From the NCBI GenBank assembly GCA_900545825.1, contig URAS01000003.1, positions 135,360 through 199,359 on the forward strand: DNA of 64,000 nucleotides, read 5' to 3'. Below, piece after piece: positions 16,665 to 25,199 of this stretch; the first letter of the stretch is position 1, and each line of letters opens with the position of its first letter. Source of the stretch: an uncultured Actinomyces sp. (GTDB lineage Bacteria > Actinomycetota > Actinomycetes > Actinomycetales > Actinomycetaceae). Both the position numbers and the translations under genes were made by a program. Below the pieces are notes generated by a model. The model saw nothing but the letters and a program-made list of their open reading frames with translations. It had not been told where the DNA came from and did no database searches.

Positions 16665-18094
16665 GGCGTGCCGAGCCCCTCGACGGCGGCGACGAACGCG
16701 TCGCCGCGCACACGATAGTTCGGGAACTGGTCCCAGGATGCACACGCCGGCGCCAAAATGACGCTGTCACCCGGCAGCGACAGGGCAACCGCCTCGTTGA
16801 CGGCGGACGTCATGATTTCGGGATGATCCTCCAGTTCGACCACGGGGACCTGCGGGGCGTGCCGCGCCAGCGCCTCACGCAACGCCTGGCGATCGACGCC
16901 GATGAGGACGACGCCGCGCAGCACCGGCGCGACCTCCTTGATGAGCTCGTCGAAGCGTTGGCCCTTCGTCAGGCCGCCCGCGATCCACACGACCGAACGT
17001 TCGCCGCAGCCACGCAGCGACGCGGCCGCCGCGTGGGCGTTCGTCGCCTTGGAGTCGTCGATCCACGTGACACCCGTCGCCTGGGAGACGACGGCACGGC
17101 GGTGCCCGGCCGGGTGGAAAGCCCGCAGTCCCGCAGCAACCGTGTCGGGGTCGATGTCGAGCGCACGGGTCAGCGTGGCCGCCGCGAGGGCGTCGGACAG
17201 GACCGTCGTGGCCGGACGCTCCGACCCCAGGTGGGCGAGGTCGGCGAACGTCGCCAGTGCGAGGGCTTGCTTGCGGCGGTTCGGTTCGAAGGCGCGGTCG
17301 CAGATGACGTCCTCGACACATCCGACCTCGCCGAGCGCGGGGATCCCCAGAGTGAACCCGACGGCCCGGGCGCCCTCGGCGACGTCCGCTTCCTCGATCA
17401 TCGTGATCGTCTCGGGGGCCTCGCGGTTGTAGACGCAGGCCAGGCGGGTGTGGGCATAAACGCGGGCCTTAGCCTTCGCGTATTCCGCGAGCGAGCCGTG
17501 CCAGTCGAGGTGGTCGCTGGCCACGTTGAGACACACCGACGCCGCGGGCTCCATCGTCTGGGTCGTCGCCAGCTGGAAGCTCGACAATTCGACGGCGAGG
17601 GCGTCGATTCCCCCGTCGGCCACGGCCTCGACAATCGGGGCGCCAACGTTGCCGACGGCGGGTGCACGCATCCCGGCGGCGGAAAGGATCGACGAGGTCA
17701 TCCCCACGGTCGTCGTCTTGCCGTTGGTCCCGGTGATCGCCAGCCACGGTACATCCGGGTTCGGCCCGCTCTGCTGGATCCGCCAGGCGAATTCGACCTC
17801 GCTCCACACGGGGATGCCCACCTCGCTAGCCGCGGCGAACAGCGGCTGATGGGGGGCGATTCCCGGGCTCATGACGACGACGTCGAGGCCGCGATAGAGG
17901 TCCGCGGCCGCCTGGATATCGCCGACCTGCTCGATCCGGATCGTGGGCCACGCCGAGCGCGCCTCGTCGACCGCCTGTTCCGACGCGTCGATACCGAGAA
18001 CGTCGATCCCCAGGCCCTCCGCGACTTTGAGGCATGCCAGCCCGGTGCGGCCCAGTCCGGCAACACCAAGGCGCAGATCGTTCCACGTGTTCAC
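16661..18094 (-). CDS. murD: UDP-N-acetylmuramoylalanine--D-glutamate ligase
   Basis: 477 residues from GTG 18094, which overlaps the mraY TGA (GTGA); an in-frame ATG at 18112 inside mraY would give 484. MurD adds D-glutamate to UDP-MurNAc-L-Ala. Visible are the N-terminal LRLGVAGLGRTGLACLKVA loop, VVMSPGIAPHQPLF, the ATP loop AITGTNGKTTTVGMTSSIL, and the C-domain segments WIDDSKATNAHAAAASL and ILAPACASWDQFPNYRVRGD. It sits in the normal cluster order between mraY and ftsW. Confidence 0.95.
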   Translation of the reverse strand: MNTWNDLRLGVAGLGRTGLACLKVAEGLGIDVLGIDASEQAVDEARSAWPTIRIEQVGDIQAAADLYRGLDVVVMSPGIAPHQPLFAAASEVGIPVWSEVEFAWRIQQSGPNPDVPWLAITGTNGKTTTVGMTSSILSAAGMRAPAVGNVGAPIVEAVADGGIDALAVELSSFQLATTQTMEPAASVCLNVASDHLDWHGSLAEYAKAKARVYAHTRLACVYNREAPETITMIEEADVAEGARAVGFTLGIPALGEVGCVEDVICDRAFEPNRRKQALALATFADLAHLGSERPATTVLSDALAAATLTRALDIDPDTVAAGLRAFHPAGHRRAVVSQATGVTWIDDSKATNAHAAAASLRGCGERSVVWIAGGLTKGQRFDELIKEVAPVLRGVVLIGVDRQALREALARHAPQVPVVELEDHPEIMTSAVNEAVALSLPGDSVILAPACASWDQFPNYRVRGDAFVAAVEGLGTP

Positions 18095-19185
18095 TGTGTC
18101 GACACCACCCATTCGGCGTAGAAGAGGGCCAGGCCAAGGACGGCGAACAGGCCCGCGATGATCCAGAACCGGACGACGATCGTCACTTCCGGCCATCCCT
18201 TGAGCTCGAAGTGGTGGTGCAGTGGTGCCATCTTGAACACCCGTTTATGAGTCATCTTGAAGACGCCAACCTGAATGACGTCGGACATGACGATGACGAC
18301 GAACAGGCCACCGATGACGACGGCGAGGAACTCCGTGTGGGTAAGGATCGACAACCCGGCGAACGCGCCACCGAGGGCCAGCGAGCCCGTGTCGCCCATG
18401 AAGATCTGGGCGGGCGAGGTGTTCCACCAGAGGAACCCGAAGCAGGCGCCGACGATTGCCGCCGCGATGATCGCCATGTCGTAGGGGTCACGGACGTCGT
18501 AGCACGCCCTCGCCACCTCGTGGTCGAGGACGGGGCACCGCTGGTAGGACTGCCAGAGCCCGATGATCGCGTAGGCGCCGAAGGCAAAGAGTGACGACCC
18601 CGTGGCCAACCCATCGAGGCCGTCGGTGAGGTTCGTTCCGTTCGACCACGCGGCGACGAGGAAGTTCACCCAAATAATCATGCAGATGATGGCGACCGGC
18701 AGGCCCCATTTCATCGCATCGGTGGCGGGAATGTCACGGACGACCGAGATCATCGTCGAGGCCGGCCGGTTGCCACGCTCGTCCGGACGCGTCATACATC
18801 CGAGCGCAAACAGCGTGCCGACGAGGCCTTGCCCGAGGATTTTCGACCAGGGTTTGAGGCCGAGCGAACGCTGCTTCGAGATCTTGATGAAGTCGTCAAG
18901 GAAGCCGATAAGCCCGAGCCCACAAAAAAGGAACAGCAAGAGGAGGGCCGAGACCGACGGCGCCTGCTGGCGAACCAGGGTCGAAGCGCCCCACCCGAGG
19001 ACGGTGGCGAGGATGATGACGACGCCACCCATCGTCGGCGTCCCGCGTTTCGTCAGGTGTGCGGTTGGGCCGTCCTGACGGATGAATTGGCCGTACTCGC
19101 GACGTCTGAGGAACTGAATGAAAATCGGGGTGCCGACCAGCGAGACGACCAGCGACACCACGACGGCCACGCCGAAGGCGATCAT
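18091..19185 (-). CDS. mraY: Phospho-MurNAc-pentapeptide translocase
   Basis: 364 residues, ten-helix membrane enzyme. MraY couples UDP-MurNAc-pentapeptide to undecaprenyl phosphate, giving lipid I. Signature segments include GTPTMGGVVIILATVLGW, the catalytic acidic GFLDDFIKISKQRSLGL, NLTDGLDGLATGS and the C-terminal HKRVFKMAPLHHHFELKGWP. The ATG at 19185 overlaps the murF TGA (ATGA). Confidence 0.97.
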   Translation of the reverse strand: MIAFGVAVVVSLVVSLVGTPIFIQFLRRREYGQFIRQDGPTAHLTKRGTPTMGGVVIILATVLGWGASTLVRQQAPSVSALLLLFLFCGLGLIGFLDDFIKISKQRSLGLKPWSKILGQGLVGTLFALGCMTRPDERGNRPASTMISVVRDIPATDAMKWGLPVAIICMIIWVNFLVAAWSNGTNLTDGLDGLATGSSLFAFGAYAIIGLWQSYQRCPVLDHEVARACYDVRDPYDMAIIAAAIVGACFGFLWWNTSPAQIFMGDTGSLALGGAFAGLSILTHTEFLAVVIGGLFVVIVMSDVIQVGVFKMTHKRVFKMAPLHHHFELKGWPEVTIVVRFWIIAGLFAVLGLALFYAEWVVSTQ

Positions 19186-20582
19186 AGGGACTGCTCCTTT
19201 GATGAGGACGAGCTGACCAGCGCGTCGGCGACGCGGAACGCCCCCGACGAATTCGAGCCTTTCACGAGGATCGTGTCACCCGGCCGGACAAGGCCGGCGA
19301 CGATCGCGACCGCGTCGTCGACGTCGCGGGCCGGCGTCGCGTCGCCGAAGGCCGCTCCGAAGGGGCGTGCCCCCTCCCCCAGCGTCACCACGTGGTCGAC
19401 GCCCAGCGCCTTGGCGTAGGCCCCGCACTCGGCGTGGAGATCGTCGCTGGTCGGGCCGAGTTCCAGCATTTCGCCGATGACGGCGATCGTGTGCCCCGGG
19501 CGCGGAGCGGCAATTCCCGCGAGGGCGTCGAGGCCCGCGCGCAGCGAGTCGGGATTCGCGTTATACGAGTCATCAATGAGGACGACGTCACCGCTCAGGT
19601 CACTGACGGCCATCCGGTGCGGCGACAGCGCCCGCGCCTCGCTCAAGGCCTGCGCGATCTGGTCGACATCCATCCCCAGCGCGTGGGCGGCGGCCGCCGC
19701 GGCGAGGGCGTTCGCCACGTGGTGGGCGCCCACCAGGGTGAGGGCGACGGGGGCCGACTTCCCCCCGATGACGAGGTCGAAGCGGGGCCGCCACGCGTCG
19801 AGCGTGACGTTGTCCGCGCGGACGTCGGCGCCTGGGGCACGCCCGAACGTCGTGACGCGCGGCGCCTTGGACGCCATCGCCATGACACGGGGGTCGTCGG
19901 CATTGAGGATCGCGCAGCCGGTCGGGAGCAGCCCCTCGACGAGCTCCGCCTTGGCCGCCGCGAGTGCCTCGACCGACCCGAAGCCGCCCAGGTGGGCCTG
20001 GCCGACCATGAGCTCGACGGCGAAGTCGAGGGGGATCAACGCGGTGAGGTAGGCGATGTGGCCGGGGCCCGATGCGCCCTCTTCGAGGACGAGATAGCGC
20101 GTTTGGGCGCCCGCCGCGAGCGCCGTGAGCGGCAGGCCGACCTCGTTGTTGTACGAGAGCTTGGGAGCCACCGTGGGTGCCACCGTCTGGAGGACCTGGC
20201 GGAGCAGATCCTTGGTCGTCGTCTTGCCGGCAGAGCCGGTGATCCCGACGACCTCGAGGGGGCCGGCCTCGCGGAGGCGGCGCACGTGGTACTTCGCCAG
20301 CAGGCCGAGCGCCACGGTCGCGTCGGCGACGACGACGGCTGGCAGGCCTGCGGCCCGAGCGGCCTCGGCGTCGGTGACGATAGCCCCGGCTGCGCCGGCG
20401 GCACGGGCAGATCCGAGGAAACGGTGTCCGTCGGCGTGTTCGCCACGCCGGGCGACGTAGAGCGAGCCGTCAGCGACCTCGCGCGAGTCGGTGACGACGC
20501 TGCCCGTGATCGGGGCGTCGGTACCGACCAGCTTTCCGTCTACGGCTTGCGCTACCTCAGCAAGCGTCCACCTGGTTTCCAT
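19182..20582 (-). CDS. murF: UDP-MurNAc-tripeptide--D-alanyl-D-alanine ligase
   Basis: 466 residues from ATG 20582 (METRWTLAEVAQAVDGKLVG), preceded by AAGGA; a GTG 21 bases upstream is possible. MurF adds D-Ala-D-Ala to complete the stem peptide. The ATP loop is VVGITGSAGKTTTKDLL, and the Mur central-domain ENEVG-like segment SYNNEVGLPLTAL and DDSYNANPDSLRAGLDAL are clear. It follows ftsI directly by 68 bases, so murE, which normally sits here, is absent. Confidence 0.95.
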   Translation of the reverse strand: METRWTLAEVAQAVDGKLVGTDAPITGSVVTDSREVADGSLYVARRGEHADGHRFLGSARAAGAAGAIVTDAEAARAAGLPAVVVADATVALGLLAKYHVRRLREAGPLEVVGITGSAGKTTTKDLLRQVLQTVAPTVAPKLSYNNEVGLPLTALAAGAQTRYLVLEEGASGPGHIAYLTALIPLDFAVELMVGQAHLGGFGSVEALAAAKAELVEGLLPTGCAILNADDPRVMAMASKAPRVTTFGRAPGADVRADNVTLDAWRPRFDLVIGGKSAPVALTLVGAHHVANALAAAAAAHALGMDVDQIAQALSEARALSPHRMAVSDLSGDVVLIDDSYNANPDSLRAGLDALAGIAAPRPGHTIAVIGEMLELGPTSDDLHAECGAYAKALGVDHVVTLGEGARPFGAAFGDATPARDVDDAVAIVAGLVRPGDTILVKGSNSSGAFRVADALVSSSSSKEQSL

Positions 20583-20650
20583 AACGTCCTTCTTCGTCGC
20601 CACCTTGTCGCAGCTAGTTTAGGCCCTTGTCCTCACACTACTTAAACGGC

Positions 20651-22495
20651 TCACTGGGTCTTCTGGGGATAGAGCGTCTGTTCCTTTGTCGAGGGCGGCA
20701 CGTCGAAGAGCGCCATCGTCGAGGCCCCGAGCGTCGCGAAGACGGGGCCTGCCACCGTGCCGCCCCAGATGGCGCCGCGTGTCGGCTTGTAGATGACGAC
20801 GGAAATGGCGACGCGGGGGTCCTCCGCCGGCAGCACGCCGACGAACGACGAGACGGCGCCCGCATCCCGCCCGCTGGGGCTCAAGATCTGCGTCGTTCCC
20901 GTCTTGCCCGCCGTGTGATAACCGGGGACCTGGGCGGCCCGCGCCGTGCCCTCGTCGGTGGTGACCGCTTCCATCATCTTCAGTAGTGTCGACGCCGTGT
21001 CGGGGTCGAGCACCTGCTTCGGGGTGACATGCGTGGCCTTGGTGACGGCGCCAGTCGGCGACCGGTAGGAATCGATGATGTGGACCGGCTCGCGGACGCC
21101 GGAGTTCGCGATCGTCGCCACCATTGACGTCACCTGCAGCGGCGACGTCGCCATGCCCTGACCGAACATCGTCGTGTAGCGCTGGCGCCCATCCCACTTC
21201 TCGGGCGTCCCGATGTTCCCGGAGGCCTCGCCCGGCATCTCGATGCCCGTCTTCGCCCCCAGCCCCAACGCCCGCATCATGTTCCACCGGTCCTTGTCGG
21301 TCACCAGGTCGCCCAGCTGCACGGTGCCGGTGTTCGACGACTCGGCGAGGACGCCGGCAGCGGTCAGGTGGAGCGTCCCGTGCTCGTGGGAATCCTTGAA
21401 CGACTGGTTGTGCTTCATCGTGATCTGGTAGGGCACGGTGACCGGGGTGAGCGGCGTGAACTTCTTTTCGGACAGGCCGGTGGCGAACGTTACGAGCTTG
21501 CCCGTCGACCCCGGCTCGTACGTGTACTGCACGGCGCGGGATCCCCAGGTCGGCGCCTTGCCCGCGCGGACGTCGGCCGGCGACACCTCGCCCGAGTCGG
21601 CGAGCGCGAGGACGGCGCCCGTCTTGACGTCGAGGGCGATCGCCGTGCCCCACTCGGCCTGGTGCTCCTGGACCGCCTTGTCGATTTCCTGCTGGGCGAG
21701 CGTCTGGAGGTCGGCGTTAATCGTCAGTTTGACCTGGTCGCCGTCGCGCGCGGGTGTCTCCTCCGAGTAGCCGCCGGGGATCGTCTGGCCGTAGGGCGAA
21801 ATCTCGATCCGCCGGATGCCGTCCTTGCCCGTGAGGACCTTGTTCTGGGTCTGTTCGATGCCGGCTTTGCCCATCAGCGGGTTCCCCGGCGCGCCGTCGC
21901 CGGCGAGGGCGGTGAAGCCCAGAATCGTCGAGGCCGTCTGGGCGTTCGGGTATTCGCGCTGATAGCTGGGGACGGCGTCGAGGCCGGTGATCCCCAATTT
22001 CTTGATCTGGCGCCACGTCTTGACCGACACGTTCGTCGCGATGATGACCGACCCGTCGTCGCCGGCGATCTGCCCACCGAGCTCCGCCGGCTGTTTCTTC
22101 AACACCGGGGCGAGCACGCGTGCGGCCTCGGGCGCGCCGTAGCCCTCGATCGTGCACTTGCGGCCCTGCCGTTGAGCCTCGGTCGCCGAGATCTCGTGCC
22201 CGCTCGCGTCGCGGAAGACGCAGTGTTTGTACTGCTTGAGGTCGTGGCGGGACATGTAGAGGTCATAGGTTTGCACCGACGTCGCGAGGACCGTGCCCGC
22301 CGAATCGACGATATCCCCGCGTTTCGCGGGAAGATGGATGACCGACACGCGCGCGTTCTCGGCCGCCTGGGCAAGCGCGGGCCCACGAACGATCTGCAGC
22401 CATCCCAAACGCAGGAAGCAGGCGATAAACCCCACGATGAGGATCGCGATGATCCATCGTGACCGGTAGCGCATCTGCATCCCGCCCGTCGTCAC
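20651..22495 (-). CDS. ftsI: Septal peptidoglycan transpeptidase FtsI (PBP3, class B)
   Basis: 614 residues. One N-terminal membrane helix (RWIIAILIVGFIACFLRLGW), a pedestal domain, and a transpeptidase domain with the three active-site motifs: SxxK in YEPGSTGKLVTFATG, SxN in ESSNTGTVQL and KTG in HTAGKTGTTQIL. FtsI crosslinks septal wall made by FtsW. The GTG start at 22495 overlaps the ftsL stop (GTGA). A C-terminal PASTA domain is not seen. Confidence 0.95.
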   Translation of the reverse strand: MTTGGMQMRYRSRWIIAILIVGFIACFLRLGWLQIVRGPALAQAAENARVSVIHLPAKRGDIVDSAGTVLATSVQTYDLYMSRHDLKQYKHCVFRDASGHEISATEAQRQGRKCTIEGYGAPEAARVLAPVLKKQPAELGGQIAGDDGSVIIATNVSVKTWRQIKKLGITGLDAVPSYQREYPNAQTASTILGFTALAGDGAPGNPLMGKAGIEQTQNKVLTGKDGIRRIEISPYGQTIPGGYSEETPARDGDQVKLTINADLQTLAQQEIDKAVQEHQAEWGTAIALDVKTGAVLALADSGEVSPADVRAGKAPTWGSRAVQYTYEPGSTGKLVTFATGLSEKKFTPLTPVTVPYQITMKHNQSFKDSHEHGTLHLTAAGVLAESSNTGTVQLGDLVTDKDRWNMMRALGLGAKTGIEMPGEASGNIGTPEKWDGRQRYTTMFGQGMATSPLQVTSMVATIANSGVREPVHIIDSYRSPTGAVTKATHVTPKQVLDPDTASTLLKMMEAVTTDEGTARAAQVPGYHTAGKTGTTQILSPSGRDAGAVSSFVGVLPAEDPRVAISVVIYKPTRGAIWGGTVAGPVFATLGASTMALFDVPPSTKEQTLYPQKTQ

Positions 22496-22965
22496 TGGCC
22501 GGACTCCTTGCTGTCCGTCGCCGCGGCGGTGGCCCCGGCCTTCTCGGTGCCCGCGGCCGCGTCGTCCGCCTGCGGCTTCTCGGCGGCCTCGCCGCCCTCG
22601 ATCTTCTTGTCGGCGAGCGTCAGGTAGCCCGTCGTCCCGGCGGGAACCATACCCTGCTCCTCGGCGACCTCACGGAGGTGGCGTGACGAGGACGCCTCGT
22701 CGATCTCAATGCGCAGCTGCTGGTTGTCCTGGCGCACCTGGGCGAGCCGGACTTCCTTGTCGTGAGTGTCGTAGGCGAGCACGGCACACTGGGTGTTGAT
22801 GAAGATCGATGCGCACACCAACAGGACGATAAACGCGACGACCCCGACGACGATGGCGAGGCCGGAGCGCTGAGACTCGTGCGGAGTAGCGGTGACGATG
22901 CGCGCAATCTTGGACCGACGCGTGGGCGCCGGCTGACGGGTGAGGCGAGCCGCTGCAGATGCCAT
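22492..22965 (-). CDS. ftsL: FtsL-like septum formation protein
   Basis: 157 residues. A short basic cytoplasmic segment, one membrane helix (GLAIVVGVVAFIVLLVCASI) and an extracellular coiled-coil-like stretch (EVRLAQVRQDNQQLRIEIDE), then an Ala/Glu/Lys-rich tail. FtsL sequences are poorly conserved; the call rests on this topology and on the position between rsmH and ftsI. FtsL with FtsB and FtsQ activates FtsW-FtsI. It begins 14 bases after rsmH. Confidence 0.8.
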   Translation of the reverse strand: MASAAARLTRQPAPTRRSKIARIVTATPHESQRSGLAIVVGVVAFIVLLVCASIFINTQCAVLAYDTHDKEVRLAQVRQDNQQLRIEIDEASSSRHLREVAEEQGMVPAGTTGYLTLADKKIEGGEAAEKPQADDAAAGTEKAGATAAATDSKESGQ

Positions 22966-22979
22966 GAGACGAGGTTCCT

Positions 22980-23939
22980 TTAGCTCGAAGTGGTCCGGGT
23001 AAGCGCCCGCAGCCGCACCGATGCTGACCGCGAGTTTGTTGAGATTTCTTGCGCCGACGCCTTCTTGGCACCGGAAAAAACGAGGCGGTAGCCGACGTCG
23101 CGATCGACCTCGCGCACCGGCACCCCCGGGGGCAACTGTGTCGTCGTCGCGTCACGCATCGCCCGTTTCACCAGGCGATCCTCGAGCGAGTGGTAGGACT
23201 CGACGACCAGACGCCCCTGGGGGTTAAGGGCCGCGATTGTCCTCGGGAGGGCGGCCTCGAGAATGTCGAGCTCGTCGTTGACGGCGATCCGCAGCGCCTG
23301 GAACGTCCGCTTCGCCGGGTTGCCGCCGTGGCGCATCGCCGCCTGCGGCAGACTTGAGCGGATGATCTGGACGAGCTGGGCTGAGGTCTCGACCGGCGCC
23401 TCGTCCCTGGCGGCGACGATTCCCGCCGCAATCTTCGGGGCGAACCGCTCTTCGCCGTACGTCCTGAGGATCCGCGTAAGCTCGGCTTGGCTGGCGGTGG
23501 CGAGGATGTCGGCCGCGGTGCGCCCGCCCGAGCTGTCCATCCGCATGTCGAGGTGGGCGTCGCGGGCGTACGAGAAGCCGCGCGAGCGCATGTCGAGCTG
23601 GAGGGACGAGACCCCCAGGTCCATGAGGATCGCGTCGGCCCCGACGTACCCGACCTCGTCGAGAACCCTGGGGATCTCGTCGTAGGTGGCGTGGACGAAC
23701 CGGCACCTCGCGGCGTCGGCGCCCACGCGTGTGCGGGCGATCTCGAGCGCCTGCGGGTCACGATCGATCGCGACGGCGCGAACATGGGGGAACTCGCGCA
23801 ACACGGCGGAAAGATGCCCACCCATACCGGTCGTCGCGTCGACGTAGAGTGCGTCGGGGGCGGCCAGAGCCGGCCGCATGGCGTCGAGGCATTCCTCGAG
23901 CATGACAGGGGTATGGAGTTCCTCGAGCGGCCGGTCCAT
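22980..23939 (-). CDS. rsmH: 16S rRNA C1402 N4-methyltransferase
   Basis: 319 residues from ATG 23939, which has GGAGGTGACG directly upstream; the longer upstream reading is non-coding. RsmH (MraW) methylates N4 of C1402 in the ribosomal P site. Motifs: HTPVMLEECLDAM, YVDATTGMGGHLSAVL (SAM-binding loop), DAILMDLGVSSLQLDM, RGFSY, FQALRIAVNDEL and the C-terminal VESYHSLEDRLVKR. Standard second gene of the cell-wall cluster. Confidence 0.96.
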   Translation of the reverse strand: MDRPLEELHTPVMLEECLDAMRPALAAPDALYVDATTGMGGHLSAVLREFPHVRAVAIDRDPQALEIARTRVGADAARCRFVHATYDEIPRVLDEVGYVGADAILMDLGVSSLQLDMRSRGFSYARDAHLDMRMDSSGGRTAADILATASQAELTRILRTYGEERFAPKIAAGIVAARDEAPVETSAQLVQIIRSSLPQAAMRHGGNPAKRTFQALRIAVNDELDILEAALPRTIAALNPQGRLVVESYHSLEDRLVKRAMRDATTTQLPPGVPVREVDRDVGYRLVFSGAKKASAQEISTNSRSASVRLRALTRTTSS

Positions 23940-24057
23940 CGTCACCTCCTTTTCGCTTGCAGGACCAGACAGGCTAAGAAATCGTCTGGAGAGGACCCGC
24001 CCTCGGTCTGGGATCGGGGAAGTGACCCCAGAGCGCGAACGAGTCCACGCCAGACGA

Positions 24058-24489
24058 TCAGAACAAACCGGGTACCACCTCGTCTCCGGTCTCGGCAAAG
24101 GCCTGTTCGTGGGCGTCGAGATAGGCAGACCAGGCGTCCACATTCCAGATCTCGACGCGCGAGCCCGCCCCGATCACCGCAAGGTCGCGGTCGAGGCCGG
24201 CGTAGTCGCGCAGCGGCGAGGGGATGACGATGCGCCCCTGTTTGTCGGGGATGTCGTCGGACGCGCCCGAGAGCATGACGCGGATATAGTCGCGGGCTTC
24301 CTTCGACGACAGCGGCGCGCGGCGCAGTTCGGTGTACATCCGCTCGAACTCGCCCGCGGGAAACACGTAGAGGCAGCGTTCCTGGCCGCGGGTGATGACG
24401 AGACCACCGGCCAGTTGATCGCGAAATTTGGCGGGAAGGATGAGGCGACCCTTGGCATCAAGCCTGGGCTCGTAGGTACCAAGGAACAC
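24058..24489 (-). CDS. mraZ: Transcriptional regulator MraZ
   Basis: 143 residues from GTG 24489 (VFLGTYEPRLDAKGRLILP), with a GGAGGAGG Shine-Dalgarno; this matches the common MraZ length. Two SpoVT/AbrB-like repeats each carry the DxKGR motif (DAKGRLILPAKFR and DKQGRIVIPSPLR). MraZ forms rings that bind tandem TGGG-type repeats and control the cell-wall cluster, including its own gene. Three such repeats lie just upstream at 24531-24559. A 118-base gap with small inverted repeats separates it from rsmH. Confidence 0.95.
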   Translation of the reverse strand: MFLGTYEPRLDAKGRLILPAKFRDQLAGGLVITRGQERCLYVFPAGEFERMYTELRRAPLSSKEARDYIRVMLSGASDDIPDKQGRIVIPSPLRDYAGLDRDLAVIGAGSRVEIWNVDAWSAYLDAHEQAFAETGDEVVPGLF

Positions 24490-24530
24490 GGCCGCCTCCT
24501 CCTTCCCGCTCTCCCTCTCCATCCGATGCG

Positions 24531-24559
24531 CCCCACTTTACCCCACTTTGCACCACCGT
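24531..24559 (-). promoter_or_regulatory. Tandem MraZ-binding boxes
   Basis: On the minus strand two perfect AAAGTGGGG repeats follow a degenerate third (ACGGTGGTG), each exactly ten bases apart, 42-70 bases before the mraZ GTG. This is the known MraZ operator architecture. TAAAGT (24535-24540) could be the -10 of the cluster promoter with AAGACA as -35 18 bases upstream, so MraZ would bind on top of the promoter. Confidence 0.78.
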
Positions 24560-24696
24560 GTCTTCAGTTTTCTCTCACAAAGGCCCGATGGTGGGCAAGA
24601 AACGGCCTATTCTCGCGAAAAAAGACGGTGGAGGGGAAAGGTGTCGCGGGGGCGTGACACTCACCTCTTTGGGCCCGGAATCGACCGAAAAGGGCA

Positions 24697-24735
24697 GAAA
24701 AAAGCCACCGCCTCGCGGTTCAGGCGAAGCGGTGG
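24697..24735 (-). terminator. Rho-independent terminator after the DUF3040 gene
   Basis: Minus-strand hairpin with 12-base arms (24705-24716 and 24724-24735, one G-T wobble) and a seven-base loop, followed by CTTTTTTC. It lies about 20 bases past the DUF3040 stop and insulates the mraZ promoter. The rest of 24560-24696 shows no gene. Confidence 0.9.
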
Positions 24736-24756
24736 AGTGAAGTGGAGGAAGGCCGG

Positions 24757-25149
24757 CTAGTGGTCGCGGTGCTCCCACTTGTCGCGCTGACGATCCATGA
24801 ACGAGCCCGACGACTTCGGCGGCCGTTTCGACGGGGCGGCCTTGCCCTGGCGGCGCCCCTTCGCCATCTTGGCGAACGGCAGGCTGAGGCCGGCGACCAT
24901 GAGGCAGAACCCGAGGACGGCGACGATGACGCCGAGCACCGCGTAGGGAAGCGACACGCCGACGACGAGGAGGACGAGACCGGCCAGCAGCAGGCACACC
25001 ATGGCCGCCCACACCCGCGGAGTCACTCGAGGCAGCGACTGGGGTTCCTCGGCTTGCTGCATGCTGTCGGCAAATTGAGGGTCCTCGGAGCGGAACTCGG
25101 CCTCCATCTGCTCGAGAACCTCGCGTTCGTGTTCCGAAAGAGCCACCAT
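24757..25149 (-). CDS. DUF3040 membrane protein
   Basis: 130 residues. The N-terminus ALSEHEREVLEQMEAEF is the DUF3040 hallmark; two adjacent membrane helices follow (VWAAMVCLLLAGLVLLVVG and YAVLGVIVAVLGFCLMVAG), then a basic, hydrophilic C-terminus. The family is actinobacterial and commonly lies just upstream of mraZ; function unknown. AAGGAGG precedes two possible starts, ATG 25149 and GTG 25146; the GTG has the better spacing. TAAACT at 25174-25179 is a likely -10. Confidence 0.88.
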   Translation of the reverse strand: MVALSEHEREVLEQMEAEFRSEDPQFADSMQQAEEPQSLPRVTPRVWAAMVCLLLAGLVLLVVGVSLPYAVLGVIVAVLGFCLMVAGLSLPFAKMAKGRRQGKAAPSKRPPKSSGSFMDRQRDKWEHRDH

Positions 25150-25199
25150 GCACCTCCTTAGTGATCCTCTCTTAGTTTACCTAGTCGCCGTTTGATCGC

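Noticed and set aside
23940..24057. Hairpins between mraZ and rsmH as an attenuator
   Set aside because: Two six-base stems (CCAGAC/GTCTGG and TCTGGG/CCCAGA) have long loops and no T-run, so the evidence is too weak.
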